DNA of 64,000 bases from positions 38,853,501 to 38,917,500 of the forward strand of contig NC_090997.1 of assembly GCF_041146395.1 (NCBI RefSeq). Reading direction: 5' to 3'. The notes beneath the pieces are model-generated. The model searched no databases. It worked only from the letters and a program-made list of their open reading frames with translations, and was not told where the DNA came from. Source of the stretch: Eulemur rufifrons. Lineage: Eukaryota; Chordata; Mammalia; Primates; Lemuridae. The position numbers and the translations under genes were made by a program. Positions within the stretch are counted from its first letter, which is position 1, and each line of letters begins with the position of its first letter. Shown here one piece after another: positions 45,455 to 57,173 of the stretch.

Positions 45455-45653
45455 TTTATTTATTTATTTTTTTTTTGAAGAATATACAAAGGAATATTTT
45501 AATTTTTTTCAACAAAACACACTGAAGATAGCCACAGTATGCACTGACAAGTTACAAATATACTGTGGCATAATGGATTCCTAGAGTTGCTTTTATCAAT
45601 ATAGATGAATATCAGAATAACTGTTTAGCAGAAAAAGCACAGAAAAATACATT
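45455..45653 (-). pseudogene. Short processed retrocopy of an mRNA 3' end
   Basis: A perfect 15-bp duplication, CAACATCTCTATTTA, flanks the insert (45440-45454 and 45654-45668). The poly-A tail reads as T-rich DNA at 45455-45474. On minus, an ATTAAA signal (TTTAAT at 45498-45503) lies about 25 bases before the tail. The approximately 180 bases of body match no repeat I know and have no open frame, so they are most likely the 5'-truncated 3' UTR of a host mRNA copied by L1 machinery. The source gene is not identified. Confidence 0.75.
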
Positions 45654-45659
45654 CAACAT

Positions 45660-46915
45660 CTCTATTTAGATGTTTCAGTGGTACCCAAATGCTACCTGTC
45701 TAAAATCAAACTTATCCCACTCCTTCCCCTAAACCTGCTCTGTTTCCAGTATTCCCTGCCACAATTGAGGGTACCACCATTCACGTAGTTATAAAACTGA
45801 GAAACTAAGAGCCATTCTTTATATCTCTTCTCCTCACTCCTCATATCTAAGCTATCAATAAGTCCTGTCTATTTTATTCCTAAGTGTCTCTTGAATCCAT
45901 CAATTTCTCTCCAGCTCCACTGCTGGCACACTAGTCCAAACTTTCATCTTTTTTTTTTTTTTTTTTTTTTTTGTTGAGACAGAGTCTCACTTTGTTGCCC
46001 AGGCTAGAGTGAGTGCCGTGGCGTCAGCTTAGCTCACAGCAACCTCAAACTCCTGGGCTTAAGCGATCCTACTGCCTCAGCCTCCCGAGTAGCTGGGACT
46101 ACAGGCATGCGCCACTATGCCCGGCTAATTTTTTCTATATAGAGTTTTAGGTGTCCATATAATGTCTTTCTATTTTTAGTAGAGACGGGGTCTCGCTCAG
46201 GCTGGTCTCGAACTCCTGACCTTGAGCAATCCACCCGCCTCGGCCTCCCAGAGTGCTAGGATTACAGGCGTGAGCCACCGCGCCCGGCCTTGCTTTCATC
46301 TTTTGCCTGAATTACTACAATATCCCCCTGAATGCTCTCCCCATAAACATTCTTGCCTCTCTCTAAATCACCCTCCACATTGAATGATCTTTTAAGAATG
46401 ATGATCTTACTGTGCTACTCCCCTGCTTAGAGGCTTACAAAGCTTTCCCCTGCTCTCTCAATAAAGACCCAACTTCTAACGAAGACCCTTGTCTCATGTC
46501 ATTTCCCTCAGTATCTGTGCATCAGCAATGCCGGCCTTCACTTACGTCCTGCATGCAAGGCTGTATGGCTAGACCTTGGCCTGTGCTGTGTCCTCTGCCT
46601 GCAGCACCCTCCTCCTCTCCACCTTGTTCACTCCCAGCACAAATGGCACATGCTCGGGGAACTCTCTTGAATCCTTAGACCAGGCCAGGTTCTCCTCTCA
46701 GCACCATTTAGTATTCTTCCAAAATATTTATCACTTTTTATAATTATACATTTATGGGCATGACTGTGCAATCAATGTCCATCTCCCCCACCAAACTGCA
46801 TGCTCCATGAGGGCAGGGCCCATGGCTATTCTTCTCACCATTGTATCCCTTGTGCCTTCCAAGGAGTCTGGCATTTAGGATATGCTTACTACATTTCTGA
46901 TGCTTGAATGAAAGA
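45660..46915 (+). mobile_element. Long L2 3' segment, split by an Alu
   Basis: It shows a nearly continuous L2 3' progression: AAGTCCTGTCTATTTTATTC, CTCTTGAATCCATCAATTTC, (Alu), ATTACTACAATATCCCCCTG, CTGTGCTACTCCCCTGCTTA, CTCCATGAGGGCAGGGCCCA. It ends near GGATATGCTTACTACATTTC..GAATGAAAGAA. Old LINE fragment; no open reverse transcriptase. Confidence 0.85.
45953..46290 (-). mobile_element. Lemur-type Alu, antisense, with target duplication
   Basis: Long poly-T (about 20 T) then GTTGAGACAGAGTCTCACTT, the strepsirrhine TGCCGTGGCGTCAGCTTAGC and, between the arms, an extra spacer including TCCATATAATGTC. It ends CACCGCGCCCGGCC. The duplication CTTTCATCTTTT flanks it (45941-45952; 46293-46304). 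Confidence 0.95.
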
Positions 46916-46959
46916 ACCCAGAGGACAGACTTCAGTGAACTTCTGAAGTAGCCTTGGTC

Positions 46960-47400
46960 CTATTCAAAAGATTTATTAGTGAGTTGGATGAAATCATAAG
47001 GATGCACTCATCAAAATTACAGAGGTTAAAAAAAAAAAAACCAAAAATAAAAAACTGGGAAAATTACAACAGACCCAGGACTCAAAAAGATCTTAAAAGA
47101 ATAGAAAGTAGGCAAAGTAAAAGGCAAAATTTAATCAGAATACCTATAAAATTATGCATTTAAATTTTTAAAAAGTGTTCTGTAGAAATACAGGGTCAGG
47201 AAGGCTACTTGCTAACGATCCATGTGGAAGCGAGAGTGGGCAGGGTGCGTGCTTGGGTGAGTTGACAATGTGTGGGCTGCAGGACGTCCCACCCCATCCT
47301 GGACTGCACTCAGAAGCTGCTGTCCTGAAAGTGAGGGAGAATGTGCATGGACTCCCTTGTGCCTGATGAGATTACAGCGGACAGGTGCATTAAACTAGAG
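46960..47400 (+). mobile_element. CR1/L3-like LINE reverse transcriptase remnant
   Basis: The plus frame 46954-47163 aligns by eye with a CR1-clade reverse transcriptase: FISELDEIIRMHSSKLQ where INDLDE..ILIKFADDTK is usual. TQKDLKRIESRQSKRQ follows where IQKDLDRLEQWA is usual. The catalytic ADD box is eroded. It would be among the oldest elements in the window. Downstream text to about 47400 is less certain. Confidence 0.5.
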
Positions 47401-47504
47401 GATGAGGAGAAGACACACACATAACACAGTAGAAAGAACACAGGATATTTTGTCTGAAGAAGGCACAAGGTAACAATCGTGTTATTCAGCCATATGGTAT
47501 AATA

Positions 47505-47720
47505 GTCAAAGTTTATTAAGTATTTACTAGAATGCATTATAGGCATTTACCTTGTTGAAGCCTAAAAATATCTCTATAGTATGGATATTATCATCCCCAT
47601 TTTATGAATGAATGAAATAGAGAGACATTGTAAACACACACAGCTATAAGTGGTGAGGCCAGGATTTGGCCTAGACTCTAGAGCCGGTTCCTAGGCCTCC
47701 TACAAAGGCTACAGCCTGGT
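47505..47720 (-). mobile_element. MIR, antisense
   Basis: TTATCATCCCCATTTTATGA..AATAGAGAGACATTG..ACACACAGCTATAAGTGGTGAGGCCAGGATTT is the classic antisense MIR. Confidence 0.85.
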
Positions 47721-48059
47721 TAAGCAGACTCTTTCTAACGATGCACTGTCTGGATAAGGGACTAAATGTTATGGCTCCAGAACCAGAGCCAAGACTCATG
47801 AATGAAAAAAGGAAGCAGATTTACACACAATTTAAGGAAGAGTTTTCTAAATGGGAATTTCATAAAATTCTTTCTCAAAGGTAGTGAAAGTTCTAGATCC
47901 CGTGGATGTGCTAAAACTGAAGCTCCATTACCACCTCTCAGAAATGTTGTGGAGAGCATCCCTGTGTTGGGAAGGGGAGTTTGTACTAGATAACAACTAA
48001 CTTCCCCTCCAACTCTAAGCTCCTGGGGTTCAACGAATCTGTGGTGTTGGGAATTATAC
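47721..48059. other. Non-genic spacer
   Basis: Overlapping plus and minus frames (47762-48061 minus, 47802-47993 plus) without motifs; no gene supported. Confidence 0.4.
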
Positions 48060-48515
48060 ATGACTAAATCCAGTGTGATAGAATGGATTATTGCTCAGAA
48101 AAGAGTCACTTTACTTCCTCTCCTTGGGATAGAGTTCGATTCCATAGCCCCATGGAGTTTAGGCTTGGCCATGTGACCTGCTTTGGCCAATAAAATGTTA
48201 GTAGTGGACGTGGCTCAGGTAGAGTTTTAAATGTGCTTGCTCGATTTGAGTCAGTCTTGAGCCCCAGGGATCCACCATGAGATGTTCCCAGTAGCCACTG
48301 CCTCTGGACTAGAACTCAGAGTCAACACCTGTGAAGCACTGTGAACGCAGCCCACAACCTGAAGCCAAGCCCAGCTGGCCCCAGCTTAGATAATCAGAGC
48401 CCCAGTTGATCCCCAAACCCATGAGTGGGAGAAGAAACTCTTTTTGTTTTAAGCCACTGAGCTGTAGGTTGGCTTATTATGTAGTAGTATTATGACAAAA
48501 GCTGACTAGTAAATA
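48060..48515 (+). mobile_element. MLT1-type MaLR LTR (older subfamily)
   Basis: GCTTGGCCATGTGACCTGCTTTGGCCAATAAAATGTTAG, followed by AGCCCCAGTTGATCC.. and TTTGTTTTAAGCCACTGAGC.. near the end, matches MLT1H-K-like LTRs. Diverged; no clear duplication. Confidence 0.78.
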
Positions 48516-49649
48516 CCTGGTTCTCCATAAACTGAAGTTCTCCATATCCTGAGGCACTTGCTACTTATGCTCAGGATATTGGGCCTTTTACAAGTAGTGA
48601 TTCTTCCTGCCACCCTCCTGCCTTGGGATTCCACCTTGCCTGGGTGTGGGGGCAGAGGAAGGAGATGAATACGTGACTGCCGGCTGATACGCTGGCCCTC
48701 TATACTGTAACATAGCCTTGAGTCTAAGGGTCTTCAAGATCTACTGGGTTTTGTTTTGTTTTTATCTGATAGTCTTTGAAACAATTTCAGAAGGAAACAT
48801 TGTACTGTAGTCCCAAGGTGAGCCCTTTTCTTTGTGGTTTCCCCATAGGTTGTTTTACATAATTCTTGCTCCGTCTGCAGGTAACACTGGAACCGACCTA
48901 TCTCAGTATGGAAAGGGCTTCTTCCTTTTAGGGCCTGCAGCCTTTAGGATCCCAGTTTCAGGGCCCATGTTATATTGTTTACTCTGAAGAACTCATTCAG
49001 GAGAGTTTTAGCAAGAAGACCAAATCCACCTCTGCCCTTTTTTTGCCTTCTATACAAGCAGAAACCAGCCTGAATCACTATGCTGGGCTTCTGGGAGACA
49101 AAGCTGGGTATGAGGATGGGCGAAGAGGGACCAGACCATAGGCTGGGTAGAAAGGCAGAAACGAGGCAAAAAACAGGAGGGATGAGCCAGAGAGATTCCC
49201 TAAGGTAGTCACAGGTGCTTCCGCTAAGTCATCTGGGGCTCCTCAGGAGTGGATGGGCCTTTCTGATACTTCGCCTTTCATGCCTTAAATTCTGAAATTG
49301 TTCATGCTGCCTTTCCTTGGTAACCCTTTCATTTCTGGGTTCCATATGGTATATGAAAGCAGGAGAGGGAAGAAAAGAAGATGTCAATGACAATACAAGA
49401 AACATTTCATTTACATTTGGAAAAAGGGAACAAGTAGCAACTCTGAGAGCTGCAGGAAACCAGCCTAATTTTTAGCCCTGTCTTTTTCTTTTTTCCTGAG
49501 GCCCCAGAATACTAAGATACTTTAAAGAGATAAGACTGCACTCACATGACCAAAGAAGGGTGTAAGTTATTGGGAAAGGAGAGAGAGAGAGCAATCTGTG
49601 TGCATATGGAAGAAAGAAAAGAAAGATACAAGGAGAAATAACATGTCCC
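48516..49649. other. Non-genic stretch, nothing recognised
   Basis: About 1.1 kb with no named repeat. A GA-rich patch lies at 49580-49625. Confidence 0.45.
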
Positions 49650-49845
49650 AGATAGCATCCCAGGGAGTTTGCATATGGTACCTCATTCAGTTCTCACAGG
49701 AGTCTTCTATTAACCTCTCTAACATATAAATAAGAAACTGAGATAAAGAGAAGTCCAACAACTTGCTCAATATCTCATAGCTAGTTAGGTGGAGAATTGG
49801 GAGGAGAACTCAAGTAGAAGTAGGATTAGAATCCAGATCTGTCTC
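49650..49845 (-). mobile_element. MIR, antisense
   Basis: TACCTCATTCAGTTCTCACAGGAGTC..AATAAGAAACTGAGATAAAG..CAACTTGCTCAATATCTCATAGCTAGTTAG is antisense MIR. Confidence 0.82.
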
Positions 49846-50639
49846 TAGAAAGTGGAAGAAAGGATGCATAGCATTCAGACCCAACCCTATGCACAGATGT
49901 TCAAATGTCAGGTGATCTGAGAGGCCAAACAAAGATCCCCCACTGACTCATTCTGATGCCTAAATTTCCTCTATTATTTCCCTTTCATTGGGTTAAATCC
50001 ATGTTTGTCAGTCAGGGCCTACATAGTCCACAGATACACAGCAGTATGCCTGGTGCACTAAATTGTAGGAGAATCATGGTACCTTGTCTGAGAACAGTGG
50101 CTCCACTCCAAAATTTGAGAGAAGTTATATCAGAACAAACATTAATGTGTTACAAAATGCAAATTTGAACTGAGTTTAAAGGCTAAAATGTGAAAAATTT
50201 CGCATTTGCTTTGTACTGACAACCCAGAACCCTAAGCATATGAATTTTTTCTACAGTAAGGGCCACTTTGTTGATAAGTTTGAGAAGTGCTAGTTTACAG
50301 CACCCTGTCCCTAGGAAGCCTCTGGTAAAATGAACACATGTTGCCAGGTAATGGTGAGGGAACATTTACATTCAGCATCAAATATGAGCATTTGGGGACA
50401 GACAAGGGCTTTGATGTCACCCAGCATGGAGAAAATACTTGAAGTAATGAGACCCCAGAAGTGTAAGTTTGATGAATTCTAGGAGCATGGAAATCATTCT
50501 TGTTGAGCGACAGTGGGAAAGTGTCTCAGTGGGACGTTAGAATATTACGTGAGGGGTGGAGTTACTAAAAAGGTCCTCTTTGTCTCCATCATCCATTTAT
50601 TTTCCACCCCAAGACCCTTGTTGGAGAAACTTCTCATGC
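49846..50639. other. Non-genic stretch, nothing recognised
   Basis: No supported feature. Confidence 0.4.
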
Positions 50640-51135
50640 TCCCTTCTTGGAGAAAATGCTCTCAGAGACTGCTAAGTGGGGAGCAACACCCTATCTCCTC
50701 CCCAGTCACAACTGACTTGACCTTAGGTGAACCCTGGACCCAAGGCAGTGTATTTGGAGTGCATTTGTGTGCATGAAAAAACAGGCATTCTTTTATTCAG
50801 GAATATGGACGTTGGAGCTACAAATCTAACTTCAGGCAATGTCTGACGGACTTGTGAACCGAAGATAAAGCTGGAGATAATGGTGGCCACACACATGTGA
50901 AGGCAGCGGAAGCCATTCGTCTTTGAAAAGACAGAACCAGATGCACAGAGAGAAGCAATCAAGAGAACATTTAGCTCTGTAGAGAAGAACATGACGCCAG
51001 CTTCTGAGGTCTGGCCCCTCACGAAGCCTGGCTGCTTTGGGAACTATCTGTGGACCTTTCTAATGAATTCCCCTTTTTACTTAAACTGGCTGGAGTGAGC
51101 TTCATTCCTTACCACTAAAGTACTCTGACAAAGGC
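50640..51135 (+). mobile_element. Possible diverged LTR (MaLR-like)
   Basis: Near 51060-51130, AATGAATTCCCCTTTTTACTTAAACTGGCTGGAGTGAGCTT..TCTGACAAAGG resembles the 3' end of MLT1-type LTRs (AATAAATTCC..TTTGCTTAAGCCAG..GAGTTGGGTTTCTG). The polyadenylation signal is eroded. The left part is uncertain. Confidence 0.4.
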
Positions 51136-51309
51136 AGAGGGTGTTACCACAAAGAGAGGTAGGACATGATTAAAACCCAACTTTGCCTAGGTGTAGAGTA
51201 ACCATGTAATTTATCATCCTAGCTGGCACACTCGGGGTACTGCTAATAGTTATATGAAGACAAGAGGAAAACAAGAATGCATGGCCATCCTTCCTGGAAG
51301 GCAAATTGC

Positions 51310-51520
51310 TTATTAACTGCTTGTATTTCCCAGATGCTGTTTACCTGCTTAAATCTATGCTATTTTATCTGACCATCACAATAATTCTTTCGACCTTGTT
51401 CTTTCTCAGACCAGGAATGAACTAGAGATGAAACAATTTATAGAACGCCACGCAGGAAACTGGTAGAAGAGCCGAGAGAAGAACCTGGGTCTATGTGATC
51501 ACAGATTCTGTTCTCTCCTC
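51310..51520 (-). mobile_element. MIR, antisense, diverged
   Basis: CTGACCATCACAATAATTCTTTCGACC..AGGAATGAACTAGAGATG..GAGCCGAGAGAAGAACCTGGGTCTATGTGA follows the antisense MIR order. Confidence 0.6.
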
Positions 51521-54500
51521 GCCAGGCGCTCTTCCTCCCTGACAGCTTTGTCTGGGGCTCCAGCTGATACGAGGCCATAGAACCAGCATCAGCATTCTAG
51601 GGCTGTCTGAGAGCAACGATCAGTGAGAAAAGAAACACAGACAATCACACTAATGTCCCAGAAAACCCGCGCCCACCCTATTGACACAAGGACAATGTCT
51701 ATCTTCATTCTTGCTTGAAACGCCTTTCCGCTGAAAAAGCACAATGCCAAGAAATCTCCACTAGCAAAGAAGGAAATTGAAGCAATTTTGAGACAATTTA
51801 GGAGAAGCCCCATTTTTACCTGAGTAATTTGAGCAGTGCAGGATACAAAAGATTAGGGGTCAGAATTTTTCAGATAATTGCTTGTTTTCCTGGTCTAGCA
51901 GGTTTAACTCTCAGGCTTTCTTTTCCGAACTCGTATTGTCCTCACCACACAGTGAATACCCACCAATGTCTGGGTAAGAGCTGTGTGGCGAAAGAAAGAT
52001 GTGACGAAGAGTAGAAGCTGATATTACGATTAAGACTTAGGTGAAAAAGTCTCTTCATTAGCATTCTAATGTGATCCCGGGTTTCTTTCTACTGAAATGC
52101 CAAATACAACAGGAAAATAATTAGTTCCAAGTTGTATATCCCTTTTCGTATCAGTCACTTCTGGCCCCCAGGACTAATCCAGTCCCAATCAAGCAATTAC
52201 CTGATGATTGGGGCTCCTGGGATATGCTAACGGTGGTGGGGAGGGTGCCAGGTTCTTTATGAGTCAGAGAAAGGGATCAATTACTGCTAACTGCACCCAC
52301 CTGTTTATCCTTGGTAATGGTAGTCTGCCAGGATAGGAATTACATCTTAATTCAAGGTGACATGAGCTGGATAGCAGCGAGCTCTCCATCCACAATGACC
52401 TAGCCTGGAGAAGAGGCTCCAGCGCTAGGTGGAGTGGCAGGGCTTTCTATTCCATTAAAGGGTCCCACTCCTTCTAGAACCACTGATGAGTCTGCCCTTG
52501 CATGGTTTGCTTGAAGCACATGTTTCCAGTAAAATCCCTGACTTGTAAGAAGGTGAAAAGGTGATGGAAGAATTTGGAAGGAAGTTGTAATAAGGGACAG
52601 AGGGGCACAATTTGGGTTGGGGACCTATTACAAGCACTTGGCACTATGCATTCTGAGGTCCCAGTTACGACCTCATAAAGTTCGATTCTGATCACCTATG
52701 GCTGAGACCACATAAAACACACGCTGGCATTGCACTAGTTATCTGGAACCAGAAAAACACACTTGACACGAGGCAACTTTATTGAATCTTGTAAAATGGA
52801 AATGCGATTTTTTTTTACTGAAAGGATAATTTAATTGAGGAAAAAAAATCTCTTCAAAGAAAAGAAAGAACATGAAACACGATTGAGTTTTGAAGAACTT
52901 TATAGACTGTTTAGGGTAGTACTTTTTGTATTGTGTGCTGCCTACCCAGTATTTTCCTGACTTTGTTCATGCACACAGAATTCTATCGTACCAGTCAGGG
53001 GACCTCACGATTTCGCTTTTGAATGATTCAAATTCTTGAGAATTACTCAAATGCTCATAACATTTTCGTTCACCTTTCCCCACCCAACTCCCAATTGAAA
53101 GAAACAATTTTAACAAAATTACCCGACTGCATACCCCCAAATGTATGTTTGCACACAAGATATGTTTTAGTGGTCTGCACTTAGAGCACTATTCATTTGC
53201 AGATGAATAGATGAAAAATCTCGTTTGGTGCCAAATAATCAGACAGTGTCATTCATTCTAGCGGCATAAAAAACAATCAAATTAGGAATCGAGTGGCATA
53301 AAGCAGCGGTTGAACACAGAGGTTAGTGAATGTGAAGCACAACTCACCACTGGGAAACGAATCCCATCTCCTGATATGTGATTACTCCTTATTACTATCT
53401 TATCAGTATTTTTACTTTTCTCTTTGACCAACCCATTTTTCTTAGTTATTTATAATGGACCTCAAATAAAAACTACTATTTTATTTAAAGATGCGATAAT
53501 GGCTTCCACACAGAACAGCCATTAAATAGTTTTTCCTGAGAACTTTGAATTAATTTTGTTACCCTGGAGATCATTATTTTGAATCTAGTTTTCTTCCTTG
53601 TGGCCAGAACGCAAACGTTACAGAAATATTTTTCCATTGTTCCAGTTTTCTACCCGAATGCCAACTTTGGCCTTTAAATTGGATGAAAATCATATCAAGA
53701 GGAATGACTGTTCTTTAACAAAACAGCATTTTATTTACTAGTTATAATGACAGAGTTTTGTAACGGTGTCAGTTGCACTGAAAGGCCTGCATTCTGTTTT
53801 GAAATCATAAGCAGTGATTTCCTAAAAGCACGGGGTTACTGCGTTTTCTGGATTTTTAAAGGTGTCTTTTTATTCATCATTTATATACAATGCTTCAAAA
53901 TGTAAATTTTGGTCATAGAACTGAACTGATTGCTTTATTGGGAGAGGAGGAAGAAAGGGAAAGAAGGCATAATTTGAGCAAAAATATGATTATAAATGTT
54001 TTATATAGTTATGTTAGGAATTAAAGGCAGGTTCAAGTTGAGGTTGAGTAGCTTTAATAGCAGTCCTTTAAGTTTTATTACATCATTTGGGCTGTTAATT
54101 TGCTACACCTATTTATACTCTGGTCTTTCCTCAGCCATTACCAGCTGGCCAGCAATGCACTTTTGCCCTGGGAATTTTAGCCAAGGAGGCTTAGTTACTT
54201 TAATGTCTTTTAAAAAATCATGACTAAAAAATATACTTAAGTTTTTTTGAAAAACAAAGGTTTGCAAACAACTTGGCTGACATTTCTGTCCTATATGATG
54301 CCTGGTATTAGATATAGACCTCGATTAAAATAAAAAATGCAGTCAGTTCTCCAAGCACTGCCCATTTTTGCAGCCATGGTGTGGCAAAGGCCTAGATGAA
54401 GTTCTGTAGCCCAGGAGGCTACACATCCTAAGCAAGTAGGTACTTTCCTCCTGAGTAGCAGCCGAATGACACCACATTGACCATCACACGGAGGCCTGAA

Positions 54501-54603
54501 TCTGGCCGCCTTTCTTCCTTCCACTCAGATGCATTGTCTAGGGTGGTAACTATACTCCATGGAACCAGACATCAAGGCTTCAGTCATTCATTGAAATACT
54601 GCC
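51521..54603. other. Repeat-poor non-genic stretch of about 3 kb
   Basis: No interspersed repeat, gene or RNA gene could be named. It is one of the cleanest unique stretches in the window, so it is a natural place to test for conserved non-coding elements. Short frames (60-77 codons) are scattered on both strands without motifs. Confidence 0.5.
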
Positions 54604-54661
54604 CCACAAAACACGCCCTCCATCTTGCTGGTCCACAAAACACACCCTCCATCTTGCTAGT
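54604..54661. repeat. Tandem duplication, two 29-bp units
   Basis: Units 54604-54632 and 54633-54661 (CCACAAAACACGCCCTCCAT.. and CCACAAAACACACCCTCCAT..) match at 27 of 29 positions, differing by two G/A changes. Confidence 0.95.
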
Positions 54662-55185
54662 CCTCGGCTTTGTGCTGTTGTGCATATGCTCAACTTCTCT
54701 GGGCTAGAAATTTGCTAAGAAAATCAGAGAGCCAGTAGCTCCATGTTCCAAGGTTTCTAAGAACCAAGACTGGATAGCACAAACACATTTTCTGTCCTAT
54801 TGGTTTCTATTATTATTATTATTTTTTAATGTATACATTATTCTAAGTCCAAGAAGGGATTTTTCAAACAGGATAGGGTGATGTTATTTCTGAGAAAGGA
54901 GATAAAACCAATTCATTAAGAAAAAAATGCAACTTGAGTTCCAAGTCAAAAACTCCAGATGCCTCCAGTAATCGGTCTTGGCCAGGAACCTGGGTGTGGG
55001 AAGCAAGTGCGGTTCAAGCGCAGGGATGGGTTGAAAGACTTTCTCTGGAGGCTGGGACTGACAAGGTGTCCAGCCAAAACAGATACCCAGTGTGGCTCTG
55101 GGAAAAGACAGCGCAAGTTCTGGGCTTTTCAAGGTGAACTTAGAGCCTCAAAAAAGAAATGATGTAAATGTCAAGAGCTGGCCTT
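54662..55185. other. Non-genic stretch with a TTA simple repeat
   Basis: A short (TAT)n lies at about 54808-54826. Overlapping frames on both strands around 54.9-55.15 kb are judged to be shadows. Confidence 0.45.
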
Positions 55186-55436
55186 GGCTGGGTATAGTGG
55201 TTCATGCCTGTAATCCCAGTGCTTTGGGAGGCTGAGACCAGAGATTGCTTGAGGCTGGGAGTTTGAGACCAGCCTGGGCAACATAGTGAGACTCTATCTC
55301 AGGCCCTACTTGGGAGGCTGAGGAAGGAGGATCACTTGAGCCCAGGAGTTTGAGGTTACAGTGAGCTATGATCATGCCACTGCACTCCAGCCTAGGCAAC
55401 AGAGCAAGAGCCTGTTTCTAAAAAAGAAAAAAAAAA
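55186..55436 (+). mobile_element. AluJ-type copy with internal deletion
   Basis: GGCTGGGTATAGTGGTTCAT..GTGAGACTCTATCTC runs straight into CTACTTGGGAGGCTGAGGAA, so the linker and start of the right arm are missing. The right arm has GAGCTATGATCATGCCACTG, the AluJ form shared by primates, rather than the strepsirrhine form of the other copies. Probable duplication AAGAGCT at 55173-55179 and 55437-55443. Confidence 0.88.
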
Positions 55437-56678
55437 AGAGCTAGGTTTCCTAGACCTAGGAGGAGGAGGGAGGCACAGATTCACAGGACTTAAGGACATA
55501 GAGAGATGGACAATGCTTCCTAACATTACAGACTAAGAAACTGAGGTCCAGGGGAGGACAGCTGCTTCTTCTATTAGGATCAATTATATGATAGAGCATG
55601 GGAGAAACAAGTAGGCAACAGGTAGATTGAGATTTTTAAACATCTATTTTTCTTCTTCTCTGTCTCACAAGTTGGACAGCATGTGGCCAGCTTCCCTGGC
55701 TGTTTTGTTCCCCACATGTGCATGTGATGAATTCCGGTGTGCAGATATTATCGTACACTGTGAGATCCAGGAATGGTAATCCAGGCCTTCACAGTGCACA
55801 ATAGCACACCACATGCAGGGAGTGAAATACACTGCTTCCCTGAAGACATTAGAAAAAGCACATTAGTCCTGAAGCTATTCAAACAGCTATTCAGAATAGC
55901 TAGTTCAAATAGCTATTCTGTCTTGACCGCTATGGCTCAGTAGAGAAAAATTCATTAAAGAAGCAAAACAAAACTATTTAAAACCTAGTATTTGAAAATA
56001 GGCTATTTTGGGACAATATTTACCTGGTTCAAAAGACAATCCACAGTAGAATCATTCACTCATAGAGAAGGTTCAAAACAGTTAAAACAAGTGAGTATTT
56101 TTTTTTTTCATTAAGAATATCTCAAACAGCAGATTTAAAGGTTGTAGAGGGTTGGGAAATCTTTGCCATCTGTCTTGTCATCTTCCCTAGTGGTGACAGG
56201 CACAGGAAAGGAAATGCCTACTCCTAGGTGAGGATTATTTTGAAATATGGTTTGGGTTCAGAGACCAAACAGGTGTTGGGGAACTCTTTTTCAATCAGTG
56301 TGTGTGCAGGAGTGAGCAGAGGGATAAGAGAAGGTCCGTGGTGGTTATAACCTGAGCACTGGACTTTGTTTCTAGAGGGAAGAGTGCCTCTATAGAAGGC
56401 TAAAAGAAGAGGAGTTTAACCTGTTTCTCAACAATAAAAAAGAACTATTAAATAAAATAAAGGCTAAGAGATTTTCTTACATAAATCACCACGCTGTATG
56501 TTTCTTGACATTTATAGACTAACAATTCTCTCATTTGCTATGCATGCTAAACATACCAAACTCAACCTGTGGCACAGGATGGGGAAGGGGCTTCAAGTCA
56601 CCTGCCCTACTCTCCCCTCTGTGTTGAAAGTTGACTGTGTCTCAACCTCTGTGATTCAGTGTTTCGCCCCATGATGCC
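55437..56678. other. Non-genic stretch with minor MIR trace and a palindrome cluster
   Basis: TACAGACTAAGAAACTGAGGTCCAGGGGAGG (55528-55558) looks like a short antisense MIR core. A small inverted-repeat cluster lies at 55873-55918. Otherwise nothing was recognised. Confidence 0.4.
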
Positions 56679-57173
56679 TGTGATAGGCAGAACGATGGCT
56701 TCCTGAAGATGTTCACATCCTAATTCCCAGAGCCTGTGAATACCCTGTGTGGCAAATGGGACTCTGCAGATGTGATTAAGGTAAGAACTTTTGAAATCAG
56801 GAGATTATCCTGGATTATTCAGGTGAGCCCAGTGCAATTATAGGGGCTCTTATAAAGGGTACAGGGAGGCAGGAGAGTCTGAGAAAGAGACCTGACCGTG
56901 GAGCATGGGTCACGATGTGACTGCAGGCTTGGAAGATGCAAAAGAGCCACAAGCCAAGGAATGTGGGCAACTTCTAAAGTTAAAAAAGGCAAGGAAATGG
57001 ATGTTCCCCTAGAGTTTCTAGGAGGAATGCAGCCATGCCAAAACGTTGATTTTAGCCCCATAAGACCCATTTTCTGATTTCTGATTTCTAGAACTATAAA
57101 ATAATAAATTTGTGTTCTTTTAAGTCACTAAGTTTGTGGTGATTTGTTTCAGCACCATAGGATACTAATCAAT
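56679..57173 (+). mobile_element. MLT1D-like MaLR LTR, nearly complete
   Basis: Starts TGTGATAGGCAGAACGATGG. It continues with GATTATCCTGGATTATTCAG, AAAAGGCAAGGAAATGGATG, AATAATAAATTTGTGTTC (polyadenylation signal about 57100-57110) and ends near GGATACTAATCAA. The order and length (about 495 bp) fit MLT1D. Non-coding. Confidence 0.9.

Noticed and set aside
50723..51022. 99-codon minus-strand frame
   Set aside because: Antisense to a possible diverged LTR; no domain recognised.
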